Below, piece after piece: positions 7,226-16,513 of a DNA stretch of 64,000 nucleotides. The notes beneath the pieces were generated by a model. That model did no database searches, was not told the DNA's origin, and saw only the letters and a program-made list of their open reading frames with translations. The stretch comes from Pseudomonas fluorescens (GTDB taxonomy: Bacteria; Pseudomonadota; Gammaproteobacteria; Pseudomonadales; Pseudomonadaceae): the NCBI RefSeq assembly GCF_001307155.1, contig NZ_CP012830.1, forward strand, positions 5,392,501-5,456,500, in the 5' to 3' direction. The position numbers and the translations under genes were made by a program. The stretch's first letter is position 1, and each line of letters begins with the position of its first letter.

Positions 7226-9895
7226 ATGAAATGGAGATGTACAGTAGTGGAAGCCCCAAAGCCCGAGTCGCAACTGGATGAGCGCGATGAGCTCTCCTTC
7301 CCATTCCCGCAAAGCTTCCTTCACCGGCTGATCGGCAAGGCGTTTGATGCAGTGGGTCTGCAGCAAGCTTCCGCATGGCGTGCAGGCCGAGCCGCCGGGC
7401 ATGATGTCGGTTTTCAAAAGGGTGTCGGCGTAGGGCACGCCTCAGGATTGCTCGCTGGAAACAAGACAGGTCACTCGCGTGGCTACGACGAAGGTCACGC
7501 GAGCGGGCATGAGGCGGGACGTACGACTGGCTACGAAGAAGGCCACGCGGCAGGGTTTGAAGTCGGGCATAAGAAAGGCTTTGAAGAGGGCAAGCTGATC
7601 ATCGAGGTTCAGCCAGGCCCAGTTCCGGCAATCGGCGCGCCGGGGATTCGTGAAGATGTGCTTTTTAAAGACTGGCGTTTTCCGATCACGGACGAGTTGG
7701 AGGCGCAGATCCGATCAGATTTAGCAGAGAGGCTGCCAAATCAGCCGCCCTCCGTAGACCAGTGGAAAATGATTCTGTCCAGGACGCCCACGACGTCTGT
7801 TGTCGCAGGGGCGGGCAGTGGTAAGTCAACAACAATGGTATTGCGGCTATTGGTGCTGCGGCACTACCTGGGAATCGACTTCAAGAACCTCACTGTGGTG
7901 ACCTTTACGGTGGAGTCCAAAATGGATTTTGCTAAGAAGGTGAGGGAGGTCTTCAAGCTGTGGGGCTATGACATCTCACATGATGACTCCCTACAGATCG
8001 TCCGTACGTTCCACTCTCGCATACTGTCCTTTGCACGATGCCTTCCTGGTATGAGCAACGTTCAGCCTTTCGAGTTTCTGGAAAAGGACGGAAGCACGAA
8101 AGAGAAGGGCTCCATGTTCCAGGTCAAAATGGGTGAGCCTCAGCTTGCTTTGATGAATGACTGCTACATGAGGCTTTACGACAAGAATCCGGAGTTCAAG
8201 GCGCTCATCGGAAAGCTCTACCGTCACTCCTTGGCGATGGAGAAGATGAACGCTGATAGTCCGGACGCGTTAAAGGCCCAACGGCAAGCCCGTGACCTGG
8301 CAAAGGTAGACGAAGACATCTGCGACACCTTGGAAAAGCTGTGGAGCGCAGCCGGTAAGTGGCCAGTAGAAGGTATTGAACTGAGCCGCAAGGTTGTTCA
8401 GCTCTTGGGGCAGGATTTCCACGTTAACGGGTTTGTTCCCGAGCTCGATGCTTTTGTCATTTTGGGCGTGGACAAATCCGAGCCTAGCGATTTGAAGGCA
8501 AAGGAAGGGCGCTTTCCTTACCTGACGGCTGATGTAAAGAATAAACGCATCTTGTTCCAGGCCCATTGTTCCCGCCCGGTGATTTATCTCAAAAGCTATG
8601 TCGAGTCAGACCAGCCAATTGAGGCAATCAGAAGCCTGGTAAACACATGCCCAAAGTTCACCTACAAGCTTGAGGGCGACATTGCACCTCAGTACATCAC
8701 CGAGGCGTTCTTCAGCGCAGCATCGTACATGGAGAATCTTGGTCTGGATGTGTTCGAGGCCATCCGAGCCATGCGCTTGAGTAAAGCTGACGTGGATCGT
8801 GATTTCTTCCATGCGCTAGCAATCTACTGGAACGACTTCACTCGCATGCTCTTCAACATGACCCCTCCAGTGATGACGTTCAACACCATGTTCGCGATTT
8901 TTAGCGAGCGAAAACCGCATAACCTCCGAGCCCTGACGCCCGGTGTTCTGCGGCCGATGACGACATTGCTCGTAGATGAGTTTCAGGACGTCGGCGCCAA
9001 CACCATTTCCTGGATACGGGCAACATTCGCTGAGATCGAGCGACGGAATTTGTCCGTTCCAACCCATGGGCGGCCTGCTTACGCATCGCTCATGGCAGTT
9101 GGAGATGACTGGCAGAGCATCTATGGCTGGCGTGGCAGCTCGCCGCATTATCTGATCGACTTTGACAAGGTCTTCGAGTCTCCTGAACCCAATCAGGTGC
9201 TGATGCAGGAAAACCATCGCTCTCATCAGATGGTGATCGATGCTGCGGAAGAAATCGTGAAGCGCACGCCTGGCGGCGTCCCTGGCAAGCGTGGGATTGC
9301 GAAAAACGAGGCTGTAGCAGGGCATCAGGTACCGGTTCAAGTCCGAGATATGGATTGGAAACAAATAGCAGTTGATGTTGAACGCCACTACGACGCAGGT
9401 GATTCGATTCTCGTGCTGACGCGTTCAAACTCTGTGAAGGAGGACGCACGCGAAGAGCTCGAGGAGCTCCTTGATAGGGCAAGGTTTGAGAAACGATCCA
9501 GCCAGATCAAATTTCTCACCTACCATTCTGCGAAAGGTTTGCAGGCTAAGGCCGTTTTCCTCTTGGGGGATTGCGATCTGAAGACGTCTTCGCCGTCCAA
9601 GAATGATCTCTACGCACAGGCCGGACTCAATCGCCCAGGTGACCCATGCGGATATGACACTTCACAAAGTGAAGAGGCGCTTCGCACAGCCTATGTGGCA
9701 ATTACCCGAGCGATCACCTACTGCTACTGGTACCTAGATAAAGATGAGACCAGGCCTGCAATCGAGAAGGCCAGCCGGCATATCAAAGCGGCACAGCCAT
9801 ACTGGAATGTGGTGAACGCTGCGACCCCGTCAACAGCAAATGTAACCAATGTTAAAAAGACACCGGCTAAGCAATCGAACCGGAGAATTCATTGA
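7226..9895 (+). CDS. UvrD/Rep-type superfamily 1 helicase with GxxxG repeat N-terminus
   Basis: An 889-residue superfamily 1 DNA helicase. Seen motifs: VVAGAGSGKSTT (Walker A, about 193-204), LLVDEFQDVG (motif II, about 583), GDDWQSIYGWRG (motif III), ENHRSH (motif IV), TYHSAKGLQAKAVFLLGD (motif V) and YVAITRA (motif VI). Residues about 50-125 are an unusual glycine ladder of the type GH-x3-G and GY-x2-GH. A paralogue lies at 39445-41919 and matches along its whole length, with a much shorter ladder. The start could be ATG 7226 or GTG 7247. It opens the plus-strand DNA-processing block and probably unwinds or translocates on DNA as part of an accessory defence module (inference). Confidence 0.88.
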   Translation: MKWRCTVVEAPKPESQLDERDELSFPFPQSFLHRLIGKAFDAVGLQQASAWRAGRAAGHDVGFQKGVGVGHASGLLAGNKTGHSRGYDEGHASGHEAGRTTGYEEGHAAGFEVGHKKGFEEGKLIIEVQPGPVPAIGAPGIREDVLFKDWRFPITDELEAQIRSDLAERLPNQPPSVDQWKMILSRTPTTSVVAGAGSGKSTTMVLRLLVLRHYLGIDFKNLTVVTFTVESKMDFAKKVREVFKLWGYDISHDDSLQIVRTFHSRILSFARCLPGMSNVQPFEFLEKDGSTKEKGSMFQVKMGEPQLALMNDCYMRLYDKNPEFKALIGKLYRHSLAMEKMNADSPDALKAQRQARDLAKVDEDICDTLEKLWSAAGKWPVEGIELSRKVVQLLGQDFHVNGFVPELDAFVILGVDKSEPSDLKAKEGRFPYLTADVKNKRILFQAHCSRPVIYLKSYVESDQPIEAIRSLVNTCPKFTYKLEGDIAPQYITEAFFSAASYMENLGLDVFEAIRAMRLSKADVDRDFFHALAIYWNDFTRMLFNMTPPVMTFNTMFAIFSERKPHNLRALTPGVLRPMTTLLVDEFQDVGANTISWIRATFAEIERRNLSVPTHGRPAYASLMAVGDDWQSIYGWRGSSPHYLIDFDKVFESPEPNQVLMQENHRSHQMVIDAAEEIVKRTPGGVPGKRGIAKNEAVAGHQVPVQVRDMDWKQIAVDVERHYDAGDSILVLTRSNSVKEDAREELEELLDRARFEKRSSQIKFLTYHSAKGLQAKAVFLLGDCDLKTSSPSKNDLYAQAGLNRPGDPCGYDTSQSEEALRTAYVAITRAITYCYWYLDKDETRPAIEKASRHIKAAQPYWNVVNAATPSTANVTNVKKTPAKQSNRRIH

Positions 9896-10120
9896 TTGGT
9901 TACCTGCTGGCGGGAACCTTGCCCTTGAGGTCGTTGCGCACCGAGTCATTGGCTTCGCGAAATCGCCCAACAGGGCTAAGCAGTAAACGGGGGTATGATC
10001 AGCCATGAATCGTCATTACGTCCGTGCAGAGTGCGTTTTATAGCAAGAGGCTTTCAAAAAACACTGTGTGTTTGCCAAGCATCCAATGACTTTGAAAGCA
10101 TTAGAGGATAGTCAGAGATG

Positions 10121-10270
10121 CTAGCAGGCACCTTTGCTGGCACTGACAGTCTGAAAGCTCGCGATCCTTGCCGCTTTGAAACCTTTAACTTGCCTCCATC
10201 GATAGGCGACCCATGATCCCACTTGCAATCTAGTTGGTTTGGAAGCACCCTCGGCATACTCGACAAGCAT
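10121..10270 (-). CDS. Possible 49-residue small protein
   Basis: A short minus-strand frame that begins with ATG 10270 and encodes about 49 residues, including PTRLQVGSWVAYRWRQVKGF and KAARIASFQTVSASK. The composition is protein-like and basic, but there is no clear ribosome binding site. It lies in the 400-base gap between the UvrD-like and the superfamily 2 helicase genes and is antisense to their probable transcript. It could equally be a gene remnant. Confidence 0.25.
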   Translation of the reverse strand: MLVEYAEGASKPTRLQVGSWVAYRWRQVKGFKAARIASFQTVSASKGAC

Positions 10271-10297
10271 TAAATTGCCATCGTGCTAAGGACGCCA

Positions 10298-13200
10298 ATG
10301 AACACCAGGAAGGGTCGTATCAGTGCTGCGCTCAGCGACGAGATCAACTCACACCGGGCGCGGCTGGCGCCGTTCTTCAACGGAAATGCCAAACCTAACC
10401 CCTCAGTAAGCTTTGCTAATGATGGTACGGGCTTTGGTAAGTCGTACAACGTGTTCGATCAATTCATCGAGCACGCAGAAGAACGTGACGAACTCGGCGG
10501 ACATCGCAACCTCTTCTTCATTACCCCGCACAAGGCGCAGATAGACATCTCCAAGGTAACCCAGGAGAAAGCAGCAGCGCGGGGCGTCAGCATTCTGAGC
10601 TTCCTTGCTGAGCGGGATTTATCCGACCTCAGCTTCGTCGGCTGGGTTTCAAAGGTGCGCAATGAAGACCTGTACGCCAGCTGGTCGAAGGCCCTCTATT
10701 CTGACTATTACCACGAGACTGTTAACGAACTGAGCAACGCGACCAGTGGACTCAAAGCAACGGAGACTGAACAGGCGCGGTACCTGAAGTCGGAGGTTGC
10801 CGACTATCTGCGCGAAGCCGAGCTGGAGCGTCGAATTGATGCTGCAAAACAACGCCTGCTCCATGCGTTACAGGATTTGGCCAAGGCGGTGATCCGGGAG
10901 AAGGTCGGCTTCGAATTCGTGACCACTCAAGAGCGCTTCCTGCGCGCCAGTAATGATCGAGAGCGAGCGAAGATCCAGGTTGTCGATCACGTTTTGCCTT
11001 TTGAACGAGCCAAGGTGGGGCCAACCATCTTCATTGCTACCACCGCCCGATTTCTGAAGCGCGCGTTCATCGTGTATCTCGACAAAAAGCGAGAGCCGAA
11101 CATCAAGAAGCTTAGCTTCGAAGAAATTCTGGGAGCCAAGCGCCCGCCCACCAATGCTGAGGAGGAGAGTATCGCCCCGATCGGAGCCGCCTGCAGCTTG
11201 CCCCATGACGAACAAATCACTTACCTGAAGGAAGATTTCTTCGTCCCTGACGAGTCCAACTATTTCAAGACGCATGGCATCACCTTCAACCTCGTCATCG
11301 ATGAAGAGCACGACAGCTACGACCGAGTTTTTGAAGAGAGTAAGAAGAAGCTGGTCAGCGAGAAGGTCAAGCCACCTCACGTCATTGCCGGCCTGCACCG
11401 CTTGATGGAGATGATCTCGGCAGAGTACGGCCCAGAAGACGAGGAGCCGATCGCGTTCAACGAAACGGTTGAGCTGATGAAAGATCTGCGCCGGCATTAC
11501 GAAGAGGATTGCGAAACCAGCGTAAGCTTGGACTCTATCCTGCAGATGTGCTCCGGAAATGTCGGCCATATCACGATCAACAATCGCGACGTAGAGCAAA
11601 TCCTTGCGTTGTCACAGAACATCTTCAGCCTGACACCCAGGCGTTTCTATAACGAAGCCGCCCTGAAGCGAATCCGCATGCGATCTGTATGCGGGAAAAG
11701 CGAGATCCGCCTGTCTTTCGATGATGGCGCCCCATGCTCCGATCCAACCCTACATGACTTCCTACAGGTCATGCTGTGCGCTCTGTACGCATGCTCCAAG
11801 ATTCCTCAGGACAGCCCGCTGCGGCATCTGCTTGAGCTGGGTGAGGATGCTAGTCAGAACGCCCCCCTGTCTGAGTTCATCAAGAAGTCCCGTCAACATC
11901 GTTCTTACGTGGCTTCTGTTTTTGACCGAGCCAAGGACGCGGAAATCTTCGTTGACGCCTTCTTCACATTCTTCGCCCCGAAAATTGTGTTTTCGCTGGT
12001 TAAGGTGAACGAGATTCCCTTCGGTGGCGACGCGGTGAAGAACCGGGTATTCGTCGACTTCCATCTCGATCTGATCCTGGAACTCCCCGAGGTCAAACTG
12101 CTTCGTGTCCTGCACGGAACGCAAAACAGCGCTATGTGCCTCAGCGCCACGACAGGTTTCAAGCATTCCTACTCCGGCAATTTCTCCAGGAAAATGCTCG
12201 CCCGCTATGGGGAAGCACCATCCAGTAACCTTGATGTACGGGTCGTTCAGCGCTCCCAGGCTGACGTAGGCGCGATGTCGGATCTGCGGACTGCTCGCGC
12301 GAAAGCCAGAACCATGGAAGTCAGGCCCTTCCATAAGACGTCCGCCGACGACATCAGCGGCCTGCGCAGCGATCCCGTCTTCAAAAGCACCTACCGCTTC
12401 TGGTCAGACTCCCTGCTACCGCCTGGATATCGTGAAAACAAGTACCGGATGTCTGCATACCGCCGGCAGATCGAAGCGATGCTCATGGCAGCTTGGGACG
12501 AGAAAAACACCTTCGTTCTATCGCTCAACAATCGCTTCGCGGAGCTCTTCAAGAACCTGTTCGCGCAAGGTATTGAGGGGCGTTTGAAGGGGCTTCGGTG
12601 CCTCTACCAAGATAAGATTTTTGAGTTGAAGCCCTTTGAGGGCAAAACCAAGATAAGGGTCATTCTCTTCAGCTCCCAGCTAGCGAGGGAGGTCGACATT
12701 GATCAGTATCTCAAGGTGGATGATGACACCCGTATCTGTTTGATCTCCGCCTACGGCAGTGCTGGCACCGGTCTCAACCTGTTCGTTGAGCGGGCCGAGG
12801 ACAATTTTCACCAGGACTTTGACCGCCTCGTGCTGGTCAACACGCCTTTCTACAGCGCGATCCGCGAGAAGGACACCGGCCTCAACACCGTCAAGAACCA
12901 CATTCTTCTGCTCAAGCACATCTCGTCCGGGGAGAGCGAGGCGGTACGCTTAGCTGAATTCGACTCGAACCTTATGCAGCCCAAGAACCGCCGCATTTTG
13001 AACCAGGAGCATGACCTGGCCGTTCTCAAAGCGATCATCCAGGCGGTCGGGCGAGTAGAGCGGCGGGATACTTTGCTCCATACCGAAATATTCCTGCCCA
13101 GTGACGTCATCGATGACCTGATCGTGCGGTATAGCCGGCTTCGCCGAGAAGGTAATGACCTTCTCATCAACAGCCTTTCTCTGCTGAATCACAAGCTCAT

Positions 13201-14215
13201 GCAGTTCTGCCTGCAACAAGCAGAAAGCCGATGCTTCGCGACTCAGGAAGAACGTGAGCAGTTCACCACCACCGTCGCTGCGGCTGCTGGCGACATCGAG
13301 GACTTCTTCAGCGGAGTATTCCGAAACAAGATACTCAGAAGAGCGCGTGAAGGTGACCGGGATGCCATGGAGCTCAACGAGATGCTCCGATCGCAGGAGA
13401 GCATCACCGCTCCAGAAAAGTACGTACGCAAGCTGCTGACATCCCCGCTGGTGAAGGCCTCAGGTTACTACCAAGGGGTCATCAGCACCTTCTACCTGCC
13501 TAGGGACGTGACCGATAGGATCACCGTCTGCACGACCTTGGAAAGCTTCCATCACCTGAGCGACCTGTTGCATGGGCATGCCGTCTACCAGCCTGGCAAG
13601 TGGCTTGTGCCGGACTACGTGCGCTCCGATAGTGAAGACCATGACTCAGGGCCCGGCATCATCAATCTGGCGTGCAACATGGCCAGCGATGGGATTGATG
13701 TGCACCTACCAAATCCCGCCCTGATTCCACTCCTGAAAGGGAATGTAGGTGAATTCATCTTTTCGAAGGTGCTCTCCACGCTCGGGGTCAAGCCACTGAA
13801 TCTGGATCAGTTAATCTCTCTTCTGGGCCCTGCGGTGTATGAGCGCTACGACACCTACGTTCACGATGGAGACACCCTCATCTGCATTGACGTGAAGCGG
13901 TGGTCGGGCACCCTGAACAACCAGGAGCTGTCCCTCAAAACCCTTCACCGGGCGGAAACCAAAAGGCAGGAAATGTACGAGTTGTGCAGTCGCCTGAACC
14001 TGCGACCTCGCTTCCTCTACGTCAACACGCAACCGGACGACAACGACTTGAATGCCGAGCGTGAGTTTAATTTCGGGGAGTCGATCCACTTCCTCAACGC
14101 CTTCAAGATGATCACCAAGTATGTCCCCGTTACAGGCACAACCCGAATCCACCGTGTCGATGACCGCTTGATGATCAACCCCACTTTGGTACAGCTGTTA
14201 AGGAACGCGCAATGA
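10298..14215 (+). CDS. Large superfamily 2 helicase with C-terminal PD-(D/E)XK domain
   Basis: About 1305 residues. The helicase part has NDGTGFGKS (motif I, about residue 45), VIDEEH (motif II, about 335), CLSATTGF (motif III), SAYGSAGTGLNL (motif V) and AIIQAVGRVERRD (motif VI, about 915). A further domain near 1160-1200 has GEFIFSKVL, YERYDTYV and LICIDVKRW, the E...D...(D/E)xK layout of restriction-like nucleases. The frame is open from GTG 10283, but ATG 10298 has AAGGA six bases upstream and is preferred. It ends in ATGA overlapping the next gene, so the two are translationally coupled. Helicase-nuclease fusions of this size are typical of anti-phage or DNA-modification systems, but I cannot assign a named one. 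Confidence 0.85.
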   Translation: MNTRKGRISAALSDEINSHRARLAPFFNGNAKPNPSVSFANDGTGFGKSYNVFDQFIEHAEERDELGGHRNLFFITPHKAQIDISKVTQEKAAARGVSILSFLAERDLSDLSFVGWVSKVRNEDLYASWSKALYSDYYHETVNELSNATSGLKATETEQARYLKSEVADYLREAELERRIDAAKQRLLHALQDLAKAVIREKVGFEFVTTQERFLRASNDRERAKIQVVDHVLPFERAKVGPTIFIATTARFLKRAFIVYLDKKREPNIKKLSFEEILGAKRPPTNAEEESIAPIGAACSLPHDEQITYLKEDFFVPDESNYFKTHGITFNLVIDEEHDSYDRVFEESKKKLVSEKVKPPHVIAGLHRLMEMISAEYGPEDEEPIAFNETVELMKDLRRHYEEDCETSVSLDSILQMCSGNVGHITINNRDVEQILALSQNIFSLTPRRFYNEAALKRIRMRSVCGKSEIRLSFDDGAPCSDPTLHDFLQVMLCALYACSKIPQDSPLRHLLELGEDASQNAPLSEFIKKSRQHRSYVASVFDRAKDAEIFVDAFFTFFAPKIVFSLVKVNEIPFGGDAVKNRVFVDFHLDLILELPEVKLLRVLHGTQNSAMCLSATTGFKHSYSGNFSRKMLARYGEAPSSNLDVRVVQRSQADVGAMSDLRTARAKARTMEVRPFHKTSADDISGLRSDPVFKSTYRFWSDSLLPPGYRENKYRMSAYRRQIEAMLMAAWDEKNTFVLSLNNRFAELFKNLFAQGIEGRLKGLRCLYQDKIFELKPFEGKTKIRVILFSSQLAREVDIDQYLKVDDDTRICLISAYGSAGTGLNLFVERAEDNFHQDFDRLVLVNTPFYSAIREKDTGLNTVKNHILLLKHISSGESEAVRLAEFDSNLMQPKNRRILNQEHDLAVLKAIIQAVGRVERRDTLLHTEIFLPSDVIDDLIVRYSRLRREGNDLLINSLSLLNHKLMQFCLQQAESRCFATQEEREQFTTTVAAAAGDIEDFFSGVFRNKILRRAREGDRDAMELNEMLRSQESITAPEKYVRKLLTSPLVKASGYYQGVISTFYLPRDVTDRITVCTTLESFHHLSDLLHGHAVYQPGKWLVPDYVRSDSEDHDSGPGIINLACNMASDGIDVHLPNPALIPLLKGNVGEFIFSKVLSTLGVKPLNLDQLISLLGPAVYERYDTYVHDGDTLICIDVKRWSGTLNNQELSLKTLHRAETKRQEMYELCSRLNLRPRFLYVNTQPDDNDLNAEREFNFGESIHFLNAFKMITKYVPVTGTTRIHRVDDRLMINPTLVQLLRNAQ

Positions 14216-16290
14216 CCCTTTTCAATGTCTTGGAACCTGGAACCGCCGCCAAAGCCCGCACAAACATGCTGAAATTGTCCGGTGATCTTGAAGGCATCAT
14301 TGAGCGCTTGTCAGCTCCGGAGGAGGGGCAAGGTTTCGTTCAGGCAGCAGTTGTCGAGGTCGCCAGGAAATATGGCGAGGAGGCCGCAGAGTACTATCAG
14401 CGGGTCGACTCCACCATCAAGGACTTCATCCGCAGAACGCTTGGCATCCCTGCTTCGACCAGGGTGCACTACAGCAGATTTAGCGGCAGAAAAGGGGTGT
14501 TCGGTTTCCTCTTTCTGAGCACTCAGGCGCCAGAGCCTGGTCAGGTTCGCCAGGTAATCGCTGAGCACTCGCTATACCCCAATTACGCGATTCAGGCGCT
14601 CCTGGACTTAAAGCTCAAGCTTTCGTTCCTCGGCGACGTTCACAAGCACTACGAGATAGCGCCAGTCGAGTTCAACGCGGATCTGTACATTGGGCTAGTG
14701 CACAGCCGTACGATGAAAAACGGCAGTTACGTCTTCGATGCGCTGCAGTACGACCTGTATTTTTCTACCGAGCAGGAACTCGCGCTCACGCTCAGCAGGG
14801 TGACGATGCAATGCTCTCTCTCGCAGGACTCCATTAGCCTGCCGGTGGGCGATACGGGTAATCTCATGTTTGATTGGTCTGGGAAGCGCTTCCAGCGTAC
14901 CCGGAAACTCAATGCGACTACGGACAGTGATCGCAATTACATGGCATTCGCCACAAACAACGTGAACGCGACGGCCTTCGATCAGTACCAGAACAGCATC
15001 AACTACCATCAAACAGACTGCCTGAATCGAATAGAGCGTCTGTTGAAGCGTTATGGCATCGAGTTCAAGCCTGTTGTTTATGAGGCAACCCACCAGGTTA
15101 AAACTTTCCTGGAAGGGCTCCCTAAGACGTCAAACCCACTTTGGCTACTCGATACGTCGGCCAAGCCATCGACCGATGACGCCTGGTTCGGCAGCATCTC
15201 TAAGCTTGCAGATCAATTCGGTGCCTCCAAGGTGTTGACCGCAGAGAGCCTTCCCGCACCGACAGAGCTTGAGGTGGGCACCACGAATTACTTGGTGGTC
15301 AACGAGAAGATCAAGACACCTGGGGGTAGCAAGAACGGCTCCAGCATCTTCGACACCAGCGCCAACGAGGCCCACAACAGTTTTTGGCAGGCGCTTGCGC
15401 GCAAGCAGCGCAGCCCGGAAGCCGTCTTTGATTACTACACCTCCGTGAAGCTGCACCGCTTCACAGGAGGAATAGACAGCATCTGTCAGGGTTTTAACGT
15501 GTTGCCGGGAAAATCTCTGTCGGCAGCGTCGATTGAAAAGAGCTTGCAGGAGCTGGCGCTCAAGGAATGCATCTTCCGGGACAAACTGGTGAGAATCGAA
15601 GGCGCGTCCTTGCCCGCGCGGTCTATACAGTTGATGAGCTGTCGGAAGGATCGCGGTGAAAACATCTACATTCAGGTTCTTGATGTGTTTGTTGAAGGTG
15701 AATGTATCAAAATCGAGGCTTCCCGCCGCTACGACGAATCCTCGAGAGGAGAGTTCAACTACGAGTTCAAGAAGCTAGCTGCAGTCTTCGGGAAAGAGGA
15801 CAAAAAACCATTCGATGCTATCTGGGATGGGGCTTTCCTGATCCATGACAAAAGCACTAGTGCCTGGCTAACGGCATACAACACGGGCCGCGTTCCCTCC
15901 ATAATCGGAAACACACTTTTCGATAACCAGGTGCGCCAGGATGACGGCGTCTCCCCGTCGCGCGAGGTAGGCATACAGGCAGCTGCGCTCCCTTACTACC
16001 TGACCCCCACCAAGCAGAAACAGCGCCACAGCGTCTTCATCCAAGACAATGGCGTTGAAGGCGCATGGTTCTTTGTAGCTTCCAACAAGTCTGCTAACAA
16101 TACGATCCAGAAGCAGAGTCTGGTCTACAACACCTTGCTCACACGAGATTGCGGTACCCGGCTTCCCGTGTTGGATCACCCGCTGGGTGAACTGTTCTTC
16201 TCCACCTTCACCTACGACATCGTGAAGCTTCGAGAGTCAGCCAAAACCTCAATTCTTCAGAAAATCGTCGAAATCTGCCTGCACAATTGA
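14212..16290 (+). CDS. Unrecognised 692-aa partner of the helicase-nuclease
   Basis: The ATG overlaps the stop of the helicase-nuclease gene (ATGA), so the proteins are very likely made in fixed ratio. The N-terminal third is beta-rich (YDLYFSTEQELALTLSRV, then TGNLMFDWSGKRFQRTRK). Around residues 280-360 the order resembles an Argonaute MID domain: LWLLDTSAKP, a helix, QFGASKVLTAESL, then NYLVVNEKIK. The C-terminal half has alternating strands and helices, but I cannot see the four acidic PIWI residues. The PIWI idea is a weak structural guess; a DNA-binding or scaffold subunit is as likely. No signal peptide or membrane segments. Confidence 0.75.
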   Translation: MTLFNVLEPGTAAKARTNMLKLSGDLEGIIERLSAPEEGQGFVQAAVVEVARKYGEEAAEYYQRVDSTIKDFIRRTLGIPASTRVHYSRFSGRKGVFGFLFLSTQAPEPGQVRQVIAEHSLYPNYAIQALLDLKLKLSFLGDVHKHYEIAPVEFNADLYIGLVHSRTMKNGSYVFDALQYDLYFSTEQELALTLSRVTMQCSLSQDSISLPVGDTGNLMFDWSGKRFQRTRKLNATTDSDRNYMAFATNNVNATAFDQYQNSINYHQTDCLNRIERLLKRYGIEFKPVVYEATHQVKTFLEGLPKTSNPLWLLDTSAKPSTDDAWFGSISKLADQFGASKVLTAESLPAPTELEVGTTNYLVVNEKIKTPGGSKNGSSIFDTSANEAHNSFWQALARKQRSPEAVFDYYTSVKLHRFTGGIDSICQGFNVLPGKSLSAASIEKSLQELALKECIFRDKLVRIEGASLPARSIQLMSCRKDRGENIYIQVLDVFVEGECIKIEASRRYDESSRGEFNYEFKKLAAVFGKEDKKPFDAIWDGAFLIHDKSTSAWLTAYNTGRVPSIIGNTLFDNQVRQDDGVSPSREVGIQAAALPYYLTPTKQKQRHSVFIQDNGVEGAWFFVASNKSANNTIQKQSLVYNTLLTRDCGTRLPVLDHPLGELFFSTFTYDIVKLRESAKTSILQKIVEICLHN

Positions 16291-16513
16291 GAGGGCACGT
16301 AGTCCACGAGACGTTGACTGAAAGGCATTTGCCTTTCGTCATGGCCTTGGCTGCAAAGGACTGTCAGCCTAAGAGTAAGCGATAGGCATCACATTGGGTG
16401 AACGATGCATCGATGACTCCCTCTCTTTTTGCAGTAGTCGACCACCTTGGTCACGATGACGGCCAGGGTATTAATTGCCCATCACCTCTGGACATGTGAA
16501 AAGGAGGATCACC

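Noticed and set aside
7480..7600. Glycine-ladder codons looked at as a possible DNA tandem repeat or CRISPR-like array
   Set aside because: The periodicity is in the protein (GH/GY spacing), the DNA units are not identical, and the stretch is inside an intact coding frame.
10868..11599. 243-codon minus-strand frame opposite the large helicase
   Set aside because: Lies within the strongly supported helicase gene and has no domain.
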